Shown piece by piece: positions 50,683 to 59,607 of a stretch of 64,000 nt of DNA. The stretch is from NCBI RefSeq assembly GCF_001885735.1, contig NZ_JXKG01000001.1, positions 186,001 to 250,000 on the forward strand, read 5' to 3'. The DNA is from Enterococcus canintestini. Lineage in GTDB: Bacteria; Bacillota; Bacilli; Lactobacillales; Enterococcaceae. The notes under the pieces were generated by a model. That model had not been told where the DNA came from, did no database searches, and saw only the letters and a program-made list of their open reading frames with translations. The position numbers and the translations under genes were made by a program. How positions within the stretch are numbered: the stretch's first letter is position 1; every line of letters begins with the position of its first letter.

Positions 50683-51627
50683 TTATTTACGTTTTTGTTT
50701 ACCGGCGTTTCGACCTTGTTTACCGGCATTACGATTTTTATTTTTCTTTGTATAATCGGCTACATTTGTTTTTATTTCTTTTGGTGTCACATCTTTTTTA
50801 GGTGGAGTGACAACGGTTTTTGGTGGATTTTTTTTCATTTCTGCTTGAACTTGAGCTTTAATACGCGGTTTCATAATGACGTTTGTAATAAAGGTTTGTA
50901 GACAGCTAATGAGACCACCGACTACCCAGTATAACGTCACACCAGCAGGAGCACTCATAGACATAAAAACAATCATCAATGGTGAAACAATCAACATTGA
51001 GCGCATCGTTTTCTTTTGTTCTTCTGGCACACCAATTTGTGAAATAAAACCTTGAATAAGATAAAATAACCCAGCAATTACCACGAGTACGATATTTGAT
51101 TCGCCTAAGTTAATTCCTAAAAACGTTGCACTTTGAATACCGGGAGTAAAACGAGCAGTATAATACAATGCAGAGAAAATAGGCATTTGAATCAGTAACG
51201 GCAAACAACCCATGCCACCAAACATGCTGACACCATTTTCTTTGTAAACAGCTTGCATTTCTTGTTGGGCTTTCATTTGTTCTTCAGGAGAAGTCGCTGC
51301 TTTTAGTTTTGCTTGCGCTTGATCGATTTGTGGTTTTAAAAATTGCATTTTTTCTGATTGGACCATTGTTTGTTTTGATTGGTGAATTCCGAGTGGTAAT
51401 AAAATAATACGCACAATAACTGTCACCATGATAATCGCTAAACCATAGCCCCAATTGAAGTCTTTAGCTAGATATTGTAAAAAGCCTCCTAGCGGTTCAA
51501 CTAAAATTCGATATACGATGCCACTTTTATCAGGATTGCCGTTTTTATCCATCGAAACACAGCCCGATAGTGTAAGCATGATTCCCACTAGACCAGATGC
51601 TAATAGCCAGTTTTTTAATTTTGTCAT
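50683..51627 (-). CDS. yidC: Membrane insertase YidC (lipoprotein type, YidC2-like)
   Basis: 314 aa. The signal peptide has lipobox LSGC, followed by five helices. The insertase core contains MVTVIVRIILLPLGIHQSKQTMVQSEKM and GGMGCLPLLIQMPIFSALY. The C-terminal tail is long and basic (PPKKDVTPKEIKTN then RNAGKQ twice), as in YidC2/OxaA2 that bind ribosomes. It is transcribed away from the rRNA methyltransferase-acylphosphatase pair. It inserts membrane proteins with or without SecYEG. Confidence 0.94.
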   Translation of the reverse strand: MTKLKNWLLASGLVGIMLTLSGCVSMDKNGNPDKSGIVYRILVEPLGGFLQYLAKDFNWGYGLAIIMVTVIVRIILLPLGIHQSKQTMVQSEKMQFLKPQIDQAQAKLKAATSPEEQMKAQQEMQAVYKENGVSMFGGMGCLPLLIQMPIFSALYYTARFTPGIQSATFLGINLGESNIVLVVIAGLFYLIQGFISQIGVPEEQKKTMRSMLIVSPLMIVFMSMSAPAGVTLYWVVGGLISCLQTFITNVIMKPRIKAQVQAEMKKNPPKTVVTPPKKDVTPKEIKTNVADYTKKNKNRNAGKQGRNAGKQKRK

Positions 51628-51809
51628 TTGCTTCGTCCTTTACTTTGTAAATTTACACAAAAGTAATCATACTAGAAAAATAAGAAACTGTAAACGTGCT
51701 TCACAAAATATTCAAGAATTAGCGTCGCTTAAGTCGTTTAAAAAGATAAGAAAAAACAACTACTTATAAGTAAGTCTTTATTTGGCTCAAATAAAAAAGT
51801 AAGCTAAAT

Positions 51810-51829
51810 AAAAAAGCGGCTAAGCCGCT
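51810..51829 (-). terminator. Terminator of the acylphosphatase gene
   Basis: AGCGGC (51815-51820) and GCCGCT (51824-51829) form a tight hairpin; five T follow on the minus strand. It overlaps the stop codon. Confidence 0.75.
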
Positions 51830-52109
51830 AATGACCAAAAGTTACTTCAAAACTATCGCGATTTTTAATCATTGGATCATCGGTCAAATCAAGATATGTG
51901 ACATGTCCGGCAGGTGAGGGGGAAGCTTTTACACCTTCAATGAATTTTGCCATCGCTTCAGTGGAACCAGTTGCTTCAATCCCAACAGATCCGTCTGCTT
52001 CATTCCAAACAGCACCGTGAATTCCTAATTGGTCTGCTAACATTTTAGTCGTATAACGAAAACCGACCCCTTGTACGCGTCCTTGAACATTCATTCTTAC
52101 TTTGCGCAT
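51828..52109 (-). CDS. Acylphosphatase
   Basis: 93 aa. Family signature GRVQGVGFRYTTKMLADQ (catalytic Arg, residue about 18) and VWNEADGSVGIEATG with the catalytic Asn. It hydrolyses acyl phosphates. ATG 52109 is 5 nt after AGGTGA; an in-frame GTG further upstream lies inside the Shine-Dalgarno. It is divergent from the methyltransferase gene, a common Firmicutes arrangement. Confidence 0.93.
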   Translation of the reverse strand: MRKVRMNVQGRVQGVGFRYTTKMLADQLGIHGAVWNEADGSVGIEATGSTEAMAKFIEGVKASPSPAGHVTYLDLTDDPMIKNRDSFEVTFGH

Positions 52110-52207
52110 CACAATCACCTCTTTTTTATCATAATTTCATGATAGCTTTTTTCACGACTTCTCACAAGCAATCTGCTGAAAATGGTATAATAAGACGAGG
52201 TGAAACC

Positions 52208-52966
52208 ATGAAAGAAATTCAATCCAATAAAAATCCACTGGTTAAGTCATTAAAAAAATTGCATCAAAAAAAATATCGCGATCAACAACAACAATATTTG
52301 TTAGAAGGATTCCATTTAGTGGAAGAAGCCCACAAAAGTGGTGCAGAGATTCAAACGATTTTAGTTAATGAGAGAGGTCAAAAAGAGGGTGCCTCTTTTT
52401 TAACAGCTTATCCTAATAACAGCTATTTAGTGACAGACAGTATTTTAAAAGAGCTCTCAGATCAACCGACACCCCAAGGAATCATTGCTGTTGTTACTAA
52501 AAGCCAACAGCAAACCGCTTTACAAAAAGGAGCTTGGATTTTATTAGATCGTGTCCAAGATCCCGGTAATGTGGGGACAATTATCCGTACGGCAGATGCT
52601 GCAGGTTATACTGGTGTTATTCTAGGGGAAGGTAGTGCAGATATATATAGTACTAAAGTTTTAAGAAGTATGCAGGGAAGTAACTTTCATTTGCCGGTAA
52701 TTACTATGAGTTTGACGACTGCAATTGACGAATTAAAAAAATTAGCGGTGCCAATCTATGGCACAGAACTAAATAAAGAGGCTAAACCTTTCCACACAGT
52801 CCCAAAAGGGGATGTGGCTATTTTAGTGGGCAATGAAGGCCAAGGTGTGGCCAAAGAGTTGCTACAAATAACTGACCAAAATTTATATATTCCTATCTTT
52901 GGCCAAGCAGAATCTTTAAATGTAGGTGTAGCCGCAGGAATTTTACTTTATCATTTCAAATTGTAA
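52208..52966 (+). CDS. TrmH/SpoU-family rRNA methyltransferase
   Basis: 252 aa. An N-terminal L30e-like substrate-binding part (QSNKNPLVKSLKKLHQKKYRDQ) is followed by a SPOUT knot domain with DPGNVGTIIRTADAAGY, NEGQGV and PIFGQAESLNVGVAAGILLY. It methylates a 2'-O-ribose on rRNA or tRNA; the target is unknown. ATG 52208 follows GAGGTGA; an in-frame start at 52139 adds unrelated residues. Confidence 0.92.
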   Translation: MKEIQSNKNPLVKSLKKLHQKKYRDQQQQYLLEGFHLVEEAHKSGAEIQTILVNERGQKEGASFLTAYPNNSYLVTDSILKELSDQPTPQGIIAVVTKSQQQTALQKGAWILLDRVQDPGNVGTIIRTADAAGYTGVILGEGSADIYSTKVLRSMQGSNFHLPVITMSLTTAIDELKKLAVPIYGTELNKEAKPFHTVPKGDVAILVGNEGQGVAKELLQITDQNLYIPIFGQAESLNVGVAAGILLYHFKL

Positions 52967-53084
52967 TAACTGAAATATTTTAAAGAACTGTTAAGCTTGA
53001 GGCCGCTTTCTTTAAAAGTTTAAAAAAGGTGCTATACTTACACTTGTACGAAAAAAAGATAAGCTAAAGGTGGCTATTTATTAC

Positions 53085-53588
53085 ATGACTGAAAACTGGC
53101 GCAAAGATTCTGAATATATGTCTTATGTCGCAGATTTACTGGCAACACCTGAAGTCCAAAAGTTGAGCCAATATAAACAACACGTCAATTCGACACGTTT
53201 AGAACATTCTATAAGTGTTTCTTATTACAGCTATAAATTAGCAAAAAAATGGGGCGCAAATGCTAAAGCAACGGCGAGAGCAGGTCTTTTACATGACTTG
53301 TTTTATTATGATTGGCGCACGACGAAATTTGATGAAGGTTCCCACGCCTATATGCACCCAAGAATTGCAATTAAGAATGCAGAAAAAATTACCGAATTAT
53401 CTCCCCTAGAAAAAGATATCATTTTAAAACATATGTGGGGCGCAACAATTGCACCACCGAAGTATAAAGAAAGTTATATCGTTACTATGGTAGATAAATA
53501 TTGTGCAATTAAAGAAGCGTCTGAACCAATGACTAAATCAATGCGATTGCGTTTTAATCATTTATTTGGGCGCAAAAATTCAATTTAA
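53085..53588 (+). CDS. HD-domain phosphohydrolase
   Basis: 167 aa. HD motif: RLEHSISVSYYSYKLAKKWG (His), GLLHDLFYYDW (HD pair) and a later Asp in MVDKY. ATG 53085 is preferred over GTG 53070, which lies inside AAAGGTGG. The substrate is unknown. A TATACT -10 element lies at 53033-53038. The gene ends with a strong terminator. Confidence 0.88.
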   Translation: MTENWRKDSEYMSYVADLLATPEVQKLSQYKQHVNSTRLEHSISVSYYSYKLAKKWGANAKATARAGLLHDLFYYDWRTTKFDEGSHAYMHPRIAIKNAEKITELSPLEKDIILKHMWGATIAPPKYKESYIVTMVDKYCAIKEASEPMTKSMRLRFNHLFGRKNSI

Positions 53589-53597
53589 AACAATATA

Positions 53598-53636
53598 AAA
53601 GAGGTGTGACAAAAGTTGCTTTTGTCACACCTCTTT
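53598..53636. terminator. Bidirectional terminator, GTGACAAAA-type repeat (copy C)
   Basis: AAAGAGGTGTGACAAAA (53598-53614) and TTTTGTCACACCTCTTT (53620-53636) form a perfect 17-bp stem between convergent genes. Confidence 0.9.
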
Positions 53637-53654
53637 GTTTGTACTCATCATGGT

Positions 53655-54857
53655 CTAACCAACAAAAAATGACATTATCGAAATGAAAACAAAAAATGCT
53701 AGAATCAAACCACAGACAATGAGATGTCTTTTCTTATGCAAGGCAACGATTGCGATATATTCGCGTAAAAAAGCATTTGGTAGGTAATAAAGTGCTGTTT
53801 TTGCCCCAAGACCATCAGCTTTTAGTCCGGCTTGGCGAGCATAAATACCTGCGCGAAAAATATGGTAGTTGTTTGAAGTGAAAATTACGCGATAAGGTAC
53901 AGGCTGACTTGTATCCATAATTTCTTTTGAAAACTGCATATTTTCTAAAGTAGTAGTTGATCGTTCTTCAATGAGGATGTCGCTTTCTGGTATGCCTTTT
54001 TCTTTTGCATAAGTTGCCATAGCAACACTTTCTGGCAACTTTTCATCAGCACCTTGACCACCAGACATTAAAATTTTCGCATGTTTACCTGCAACTTTTA
54101 GTTGATGCTGATAAAATTTTATCGCAACATCTATGCGTTTGGCTAAAAGGGGAGAAACACTATCACCATTTAAAAGTCCCGCTCCTAAGACGATAATGTA
54201 ATCTTGGTTTGGCTTGGGATGATTAAACTGATATAAAATTGAGACGCTTAAAAAATTGAAGAAAACGAGTGCGAAATAAAACATCATAAACGGTAATGCC
54301 GCTAAAAGACTAGTTAACCATTCCGGTAGGCGCTGGGCAATGAAAAAGTCATAGACTAAAAAGAATGTTAAAAAGATAGCTAAGAGTAAAGTTAACATAT
54401 TCGCCAGCGAACGGGATTCTCTTTTTAAGACGATTAGTGCATTCCAATAAAGAAAAACCAGTAATGATACAAAGCCAAAAATTAAAACTGCAGCTAAAAA
54501 GACAAACGCCAGCCCTAAAATGGCAAAAGCGACCACACTTGCGGTAATGCTTGCGTTATAGACTAAATAAATACCAAAAACAAAAATTAAAATATTGAAC
54601 AGTAGGCCATTACGTAAGCGGGTTTTGTTTCTAAAATATTGCCATAAAAATATAGCGAGATAAAGAAGCGGTAAAATAAAGAAATAGCTGCCTTGTAAAA
54701 TTTCAATGCCAGAAAAATAAAAAATTAAGCAAATACAGGTCCAGACTAAGCTAAAAAAGATTGTATCAGGATCTGGACTTTTCTTACGCCACGAAATAAT
54801 AGCTAAAATACCGCCAATTAAAAAAATAAATAATAAAACTTCGGGTAAAAAATTCAT
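53655..54857 (-). CDS. YdcF/ElyC-like membrane protein with DUF218
   Basis: 400 aa. Seven or so N-terminal helices are followed by a DUF218 (YdcF/SanA) domain from about residue 218: QDYIIVLGAGLLNGDSVSPLLAKRI, MSGGQGADEKLPESVAMATYA, and TSNNYHIFRAG. A final helix ends the protein. The family is linked to envelope polymers and vancomycin tolerance in other bacteria; no enzymatic activity can be assigned here. Confidence 0.88.
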   Translation of the reverse strand: MNFLPEVLLFIFLIGGILAIISWRKKSPDPDTIFFSLVWTCICLIFYFSGIEILQGSYFFILPLLYLAIFLWQYFRNKTRLRNGLLFNILIFVFGIYLVYNASITASVVAFAILGLAFVFLAAVLIFGFVSLLVFLYWNALIVLKRESRSLANMLTLLLAIFLTFFLVYDFFIAQRLPEWLTSLLAALPFMMFYFALVFFNFLSVSILYQFNHPKPNQDYIIVLGAGLLNGDSVSPLLAKRIDVAIKFYQHQLKVAGKHAKILMSGGQGADEKLPESVAMATYAKEKGIPESDILIEERSTTTLENMQFSKEIMDTSQPVPYRVIFTSNNYHIFRAGIYARQAGLKADGLGAKTALYYLPNAFLREYIAIVALHKKRHLIVCGLILAFFVFISIMSFFVG

Positions 54858-54988
54858 ACATTCAACTCCTTAATCTCTTTTTAGTATAGCGGATTACAAC
54901 TCTTTTGGCTTGTGAAAAAGATATGATTTTTTAAAAAAGTTATTTTCTAGTACAATAAAGAAAAAGAGTAGTAGAAAGAAGGCAGAAG

Positions 54989-55471
54989 ATGGAATTAGGT
55001 GAGATAAAAAAAGTCAATTTACCGGCTTTTACTGTGATTGGTAAAGAAGGTAGTGGTCTAGCAGCAGAAGGATCGTCATGGGTGCCGCTATTATGGGATA
55101 ATGTCAATGAACATTTTGAAGAAATCGCAAAAAATGTTACGCTTACGCCCGATGAAATTCATCTATGGGGGTTGATGAGCGATGAAAATACCTGGCTTGC
55201 CCCTTGGCAAGAAGTGGGGCGTTATTTAGCAGGCATTGCAGTCCCCACGCATACAGAAGTACCTGCCGGCTGGCAAAAATGGCAGATACCAACAGCAGAT
55301 TATTTTGTCATTAAAACAGATGTTGAAAATTTGGCGCCAATGACTGAGAAAATGTTACTAGAAGTTTTACCACAAAATAACGTAACTTTAAGTGGAGCTA
55401 TCCAAGAACATTATTTACCAGAATTTGCTCCCGGGGAAGTGGAATTGTATTTTCCAGTTGTAGCAATTTAA
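54989..55471 (+). CDS. GyrI-like/effector-binding domain protein
   Basis: 160 aa. A standalone GyrI-like (BmrR/SOUL-type) ligand-binding domain: VNLPAFTVIGKEGSG..VPLLWDNVNEHF near the start and VEVYFPV-like VELYFPVVAI at the end; no helix-turn-helix is attached. The preceding GGAGA-like AGAAGG lies near the ATG. These proteins bind small hydrophobic compounds or act as cyclopropanoid hydrolases; its ligand is unknown. Confidence 0.78.
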   Translation: MELGEIKKVNLPAFTVIGKEGSGLAAEGSSWVPLLWDNVNEHFEEIAKNVTLTPDEIHLWGLMSDENTWLAPWQEVGRYLAGIAVPTHTEVPAGWQKWQIPTADYFVIKTDVENLAPMTEKMLLEVLPQNNVTLSGAIQEHYLPEFAPGEVELYFPVVAI

Positions 55472-55484
55472 AAGACCAAACCAT

Positions 55485-55530
55485 AAAAAAGACGGTGTGA
55501 CAAAATTCTTGTCACACCGTCTTTTTTTTT
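55485..55530. terminator. Bidirectional terminator, GTGACA-type repeat (copy D)
   Basis: AAAAAAGACGGTGTGACAA (55485-55503) pairs with its perfect complement at 55509-55527 and then T. A second, shorter hairpin TTGTGACAAA/TTTGTCACAA follows at 55541-55567. Confidence 0.92.
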
Positions 55531-55540
55531 GAAATACAGG

Positions 55541-55567
55541 TTGTGACAAAATTTGTATTTGTCACAA
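55541..55567. repeat. Short GTGACAAA hairpin (copy E)
   Basis: TTGTGACAAA (55541-55550) and TTTGTCACAA (55558-55567) form a perfect 10-bp stem beside copy D, without a good T run. It may be a decayed repeat unit. Confidence 0.6.
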
Positions 55568-55582
55568 AACTTTTAATTGCAT

Positions 55583-56884
55583 TTAAAAAACAGATTGAAT
55601 GAAATTTTCAACGCGACGGCCAAAAATAACGAAGATATTCGCTTTTTCTACCGCCTTATCAACAATAATATCTGTAGTGTGGGTTGGGGCTTTTTCTAAA
55701 TAACCAAGCTCATCACCTTTTAGGCTGACACTTGCCTGCCCGATTACATCATCTTTTGCTACTGGAGCGGTAACAGCGTTGTCTTTTACTTTACTATCAA
55801 ATTTTGGTGTAATTGTTAAATCGTTTTCGTTTAGATCATCTCGAACCCATAATGTCACGCTATCTTTTAAAGAAATGCTAGTTTTAAGTTGTTTACCATC
55901 AGTAACCGCAATTTCTTTTTGTCCAGGCAGTTTAGTACCACCTTTTAAAACTTCTTTTTGTTGCCAATGCTCATAGCAATAATCCATTAATTTCCCTGTT
56001 TCAACAAAACGTGCACTAGGATTATTTTTATGATCAGTAGCATTTAAGACGACAGTAATTAATCGTTGTCCATTTTTTTCAATTGTTCCGACAAAACAAG
56101 CGCCTGCTAGTTCTGTTGTACCAGTTTTAAGCCCATCGACGCCTTCTTTTGCGTTAATAAAACCTGGCAACATCCAATTCCAGTTGACCATTTCAACAGG
56201 TGATTGGGTATTAGCACCAAACATTTGTGTTGTTGTAGCTGAAACTTTTAAAATATCAGGATAGTCTTTAATTAAGTGACTGGCGACAATGGCCACATCG
56301 CGAGCAGATAGTAAATTTTCGGCATCTGGGCTAGAACCAGGATAGCGATTATCACCTAAATATTTATTATTCAAACCAGAAGCATTATAGATTTTAGCAT
56401 CGTGAATACCCCATTTTTCTAATTGGCTACGCATTTGATCGACAAACTTTGCTTCTGAACCAGCAATTTTTTCAGCTAGAGCCACCACCGAAGCATTGGC
56501 TGATTGAATAACGGCAGAATCAAACAGTTCTTTTACGCTATATTCATTTTCTTTGTGTAAAGGGACATTGGAAAGATCCGGGGCAACACTTAGATTTGCA
56601 GCGTAATCAGAAATAGTCACTTTATCATCCCAATTTAATTTTCCGGCTTTAACAGCATCTTCAACTAAATAAAGACTGATAATTTTCGTAATCGAAGCAA
56701 TTCCCATCGGTGTATCGCCATCTTGATTATAAAGTACTTTTCCTGTTTTGAAGTCTACGGCAATAGCGCCTTTTGCGGCTACTGAAAAATCATTTGTATT
56801 TTGGGCGGCGAAACTTTGGCTAGTAAAACCAAAAGTAGCACAAAACAGTAAAAGAGTAATCAGAATTTGTTGTATTTTTTTCAT
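55583..56884 (-). CDS. dacA: D-alanyl-D-alanine carboxypeptidase (DacA/PBP5 family)
   Basis: 433 aa. Signal peptide (cleavage near FAAQ), then an S11 peptidase domain: SITK (SxxK), SAN (SxN) and KTGT (KTG). A C-terminal PBP5-associated beta domain (about 310-390) precedes an amphipathic end that would tether it to the membrane. It trims pentapeptides. AAAGGAGC lies before the ATG. Confidence 0.95.
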   Translation of the reverse strand: MKKIQQILITLLLFCATFGFTSQSFAAQNTNDFSVAAKGAIAVDFKTGKVLYNQDGDTPMGIASITKIISLYLVEDAVKAGKLNWDDKVTISDYAANLSVAPDLSNVPLHKENEYSVKELFDSAVIQSANASVVALAEKIAGSEAKFVDQMRSQLEKWGIHDAKIYNASGLNNKYLGDNRYPGSSPDAENLLSARDVAIVASHLIKDYPDILKVSATTTQMFGANTQSPVEMVNWNWMLPGFINAKEGVDGLKTGTTELAGACFVGTIEKNGQRLITVVLNATDHKNNPSARFVETGKLMDYCYEHWQQKEVLKGGTKLPGQKEIAVTDGKQLKTSISLKDSVTLWVRDDLNENDLTITPKFDSKVKDNAVTAPVAKDDVIGQASVSLKGDELGYLEKAPTHTTDIIVDKAVEKANIFVIFGRRVENFIQSVF

Positions 56885-56984
56885 GATAAGCTCCTTTAAT
56901 TAGACAATTAGACATTACAAGTTGTAATTTTAACAAAGAGTAGCAGACAAAACAATTCTTCTTCCAAAAGTTTCACAAAAAAGC

Positions 56985-57040
56985 TAAAAAAGCCACGATT
57001 AACCAGTTGAAGCAGACTTCTCAACTCGTTAATCGTGGCT
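56985..57040 (-). terminator. Terminator of the 48-aa membrane protein gene
   Basis: AGCCACGATTAAC.AGTTGA (56991-57010) pairs with its complement at 57021-57040, with one mismatch. Six T follow on the minus strand. Confidence 0.88.
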
Positions 57041-57065
57041 AATTGAAACTTTTTATAGGGGACAA

Positions 57066-57212
57066 TTAATTGCGATGGTGACTTTTTACGCGTACAGGAA
57101 CTTTCTCCAATTGATTTTCGTCATTAATATAACGAAAAACTGCATAGGCTGAAATGCCCAATAATACGACCAAACTAAACATGGTAAATAGTGTAATCAT
57201 CGTTGCAAGCAT
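57066..57212 (-). CDS. Small membrane protein of unknown function (48 aa)
   Basis: 48 aa: one helix (about residues 3-26) then a charged tail ending HHRN. ATG 57212 is 8 nt after AGAAGG; a longer in-frame ATG at 57263 has a soluble basic prefix and no Shine-Dalgarno. It has its own strong terminator, which supports a real gene. No family recognised. Confidence 0.6.
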   Translation of the reverse strand: MLATMITLFTMFSLVVLLGISAYAVFRYINDENQLEKVPVRVKSHHRN

Positions 57213-57315
57213 CAGCAAAACCTTCTTTCTATAAATTACTTGGCTACGGTTACAAATCCTCATAACAAGTATAACAATAATTATCTAATCGAGCCACTGG
57301 AATGTTTCTTTTTAT

Positions 57316-57663
57316 CTATTTTAATTCTTCTCGGGATAAGATATGGTAAATACCATCCATTTCCGTTTCGTCATAAAAAGAAAGCTGGTCATTTTTTAAA
57401 AGAAAAGTTAATTTATAACCCATCTCATCTAAAAGAATCAGACGTTCTGGTGTCAATTCAACTAGCGTCGTTTTAACCGGCTGTCGATTACGGGTCAGAT
57501 TCCAATTCTCATCAATGGTAAAGTGGACTTTTTCTAAAGGCGTCTGATAAAACCAACTTCCCACAAATGCTTTAGGTTCATGTTTATTTTTATGCCAGAA
57601 AATTGTACCAATTAGACCGGCTAACAGTGAAATTCCTAACATTAATGGTAAATTTTTTTTCAT
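57316..57663 (-). CDS. Membrane-anchored unknown protein, possibly DUF4828
   Basis: 115 aa. An N-terminal signal-like helix (MKKNLPLMLGISLLAGLIG) without a lipobox Cys is followed by a ~90-residue beta-rich domain with FVGSWFYQ, FTIDENWNL and GIYHILSREE. It resembles the small DUF4828-type lactic-acid-bacteria proteins; I am not certain. AAAAGGAGG lies before the ATG. Confidence 0.65.
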   Translation of the reverse strand: MKKNLPLMLGISLLAGLIGTIFWHKNKHEPKAFVGSWFYQTPLEKVHFTIDENWNLTRNRQPVKTTLVELTPERLILLDEMGYKLTFLLKNDQLSFYDETEMDGIYHILSREELK

Positions 57664-57787
57664 CAGGCGCGCCTCCTTTTTTATGATGGGAGTAGTATAG
57701 CATAAGAAATTTAAGCGGCCCTCGGTCTAAGGTTGGAGATTGTCGGTTTTTCCTTTTTTTGTTAGGATTTAGCTGGTAGGTGAGAAG

Positions 57788-58528
57788 ATGAAGTATGAAA
57801 ATATTCAAATGGCTTATTTTATCAGAAGAGATAATCGGTTTATTTGTCATTGTCAATTAATAAATAATAAAAAAATCGTCACGGTCCATGTGAAAAATAC
57901 AGGCCGTGGTAAAGAAATTTTAATCACAGGTGCTTTAGTCGCATTAAATTATCAACCGGGTCCAAAACGGAAAACCGCATATGATTTAGTGGCGGTAAAA
58001 AAAGAAACGATGTGGATTAATATTGATAGTCAGCTCCCCAATCAATTAGCCTATGATGGTATTTTAAGTGGAAAAATTGTGTTGCCGCATTTTCCTGGTC
58101 AGCTTTTGTCTTTAAAAAGAGAAGTTACGTATGGCAATTCTAAATTTGATTTGTTTGCAATAAGCGATACTGGCGCCAAAGCATTTATTGAAGTAAAAGG
58201 CATGACCTTAGAAAATAAGGAGATAGGAGCTTTTCCAGATGCGCCGACTGTAAGGGGCTTAAAGCATGTCAATGAACTTCAAGTAGCTTATGATGCGGGA
58301 TACTTTTCTTATGTATTGTTTATTGTCCAATTTGAAAAAATTCGGCTAGCTACTATTCACAATGCAATGCAACCACAATTAGCTACAAGTTTTGCCACCG
58401 CAATGGCAGACGGCGTGGAAGTTTTAGCGTATAATTGTAAAGTAGACCCTCAAGAAGTAACATTAAAAAAACAGGTACCCTTTGATTTGACGTATCCTTT
58501 TGTTGATCCTAATGCATTGGCTGACTAG
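57788..58528 (+). CDS. sfsA: SfsA-family protein
   Basis: 246 aa. SfsA OB-like N-terminus (FICHCQLINNKKIVTVHVKNTGRGKEIL) and a restriction-endonuclease-like core (FLLAFIEVKGMT-like AFIEVKGMT, with FPDAPTVRGLKHV). E. coli SfsA is a sugar-fermentation stimulation / DNA-binding nuclease-like protein. The Shine-Dalgarno is GTAGGTGAGA. Role here unknown. Confidence 0.9.
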   Translation: MKYENIQMAYFIRRDNRFICHCQLINNKKIVTVHVKNTGRGKEILITGALVALNYQPGPKRKTAYDLVAVKKETMWINIDSQLPNQLAYDGILSGKIVLPHFPGQLLSLKREVTYGNSKFDLFAISDTGAKAFIEVKGMTLENKEIGAFPDAPTVRGLKHVNELQVAYDAGYFSYVLFIVQFEKIRLATIHNAMQPQLATSFATAMADGVEVLAYNCKVDPQEVTLKKQVPFDLTYPFVDPNALAD

Positions 58529-58584
58529 CAGCTATCAAAAGCGGTTGTTACTGTTTAATTTTAGAAAATAAAGGAGCGAAACTT

Positions 58585-59607
58585 ATGATTAATTTAGGTA
58601 TTATTGGTACAAACTGGATTACCCATCAATTTGTAGAAGCGGCACTTGCAACCAAAAAATACGACTTAGTAGCAGTGTATTCCCGTTCATTGGAAAAAGC
58701 GCAAGAATTTGGCGCACGGTATCACAAAGACATAGCGTACACAACGGATTTAAAAACTTTTTTTAATTTAGCCCATTTGCACACTGTCTATATTGCATCT
58801 CCAAATGCCCTTCATTTTGAGCAAGCCAAGGCTGCTATTTTGGCAGGTAAAAATGTGATTGTCGAAAAACCAGCATTTTCGACCCCAAAAGAAATAGATG
58901 AAATAATTGAATTAGCTAACCTGCATAATGTCTACTTCTTTGAAGCAGCCCGCAATATTCATGAAAAAGCATTTGATACCATTAGCGATTTTTTACCTTT
59001 AAAAGATCGAATTATTGGCGCCAACTTTACTTTTATGAAATATTCTTCCCGCTATGATGCAGTTTTAGATGGGCTAGAACCAAATATATTTTCACCAAAA
59101 TTTTCCGGTGGCTCACTTATGGATTTAGGTGTTTACCCTCTTTATGCAACACTAGGATGGTTTGGTGTTCCCAATGAAAGTCATTATTTTATGCGGAAAA
59201 TTGCTACTGATGTCGATGGTATCGGTACTATTATTTTACGCTATGATTTATTTGATGTTACGATTCAACAAGGCAAGATTGGAGATTCTTTCTTACCGTC
59301 TGAAATTTATTTTGATAATGGCACATTAACGTTAAATGGCATTAACTCTTTTGAAAAAGCAGAATTTTATGATCGTAATACCAAGAAACGATTGCTGTTG
59401 CCAATCACATTAAAAGAAAATCCAATGGAAGAAGAGGCATTGGCCTTTGCGAATGTGCTGAACAATCCAACGGACAAAATGCAAGGTATTTTATATGAAG
59501 AGTGGGTTGAGTTGGCGCGTAATGTAAACCAACTAATTTATGATTTACGCCAAAAAGCAGGTATTCGCTTTACTGCTGATCAAAAAGATGAGGAAAAAAA
59601 TTCATGA
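58585..59607 (+). CDS. Gfo/Idh/MocA-family oxidoreductase
   Basis: 340 aa. N-terminal Rossmann motif GIIGTNWITHQFVEAA, catalytic EKPAFSTP (Lys near residue 96), and a C-terminal dehydrogenase fold containing GGSLMDLGVYPLYA. It oxidises or reduces a sugar or related polyol with NAD(P); substrate unknown. AAAGGAG lies upstream of ATG. Its stop overlaps the helicase start by ATGA. Confidence 0.9.
   Translation: MINLGIIGTNWITHQFVEAALATKKYDLVAVYSRSLEKAQEFGARYHKDIAYTTDLKTFFNLAHLHTVYIASPNALHFEQAKAAILAGKNVIVEKPAFSTPKEIDEIIELANLHNVYFFEAARNIHEKAFDTISDFLPLKDRIIGANFTFMKYSSRYDAVLDGLEPNIFSPKFSGGSLMDLGVYPLYATLGWFGVPNESHYFMRKIATDVDGIGTIILRYDLFDVTIQQGKIGDSFLPSEIYFDNGTLTLNGINSFEKAEFYDRNTKKRLLLPITLKENPMEEEALAFANVLNNPTDKMQGILYEEWVELARNVNQLIYDLRQKAGIRFTADQKDEEKNS

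Noticed and set aside
57590-57856. 88-aa reverse-strand ORF upstream of sfsA
   Set aside because: Overlaps the start of sfsA on the opposite strand and has no Shine-Dalgarno or recognisable family.
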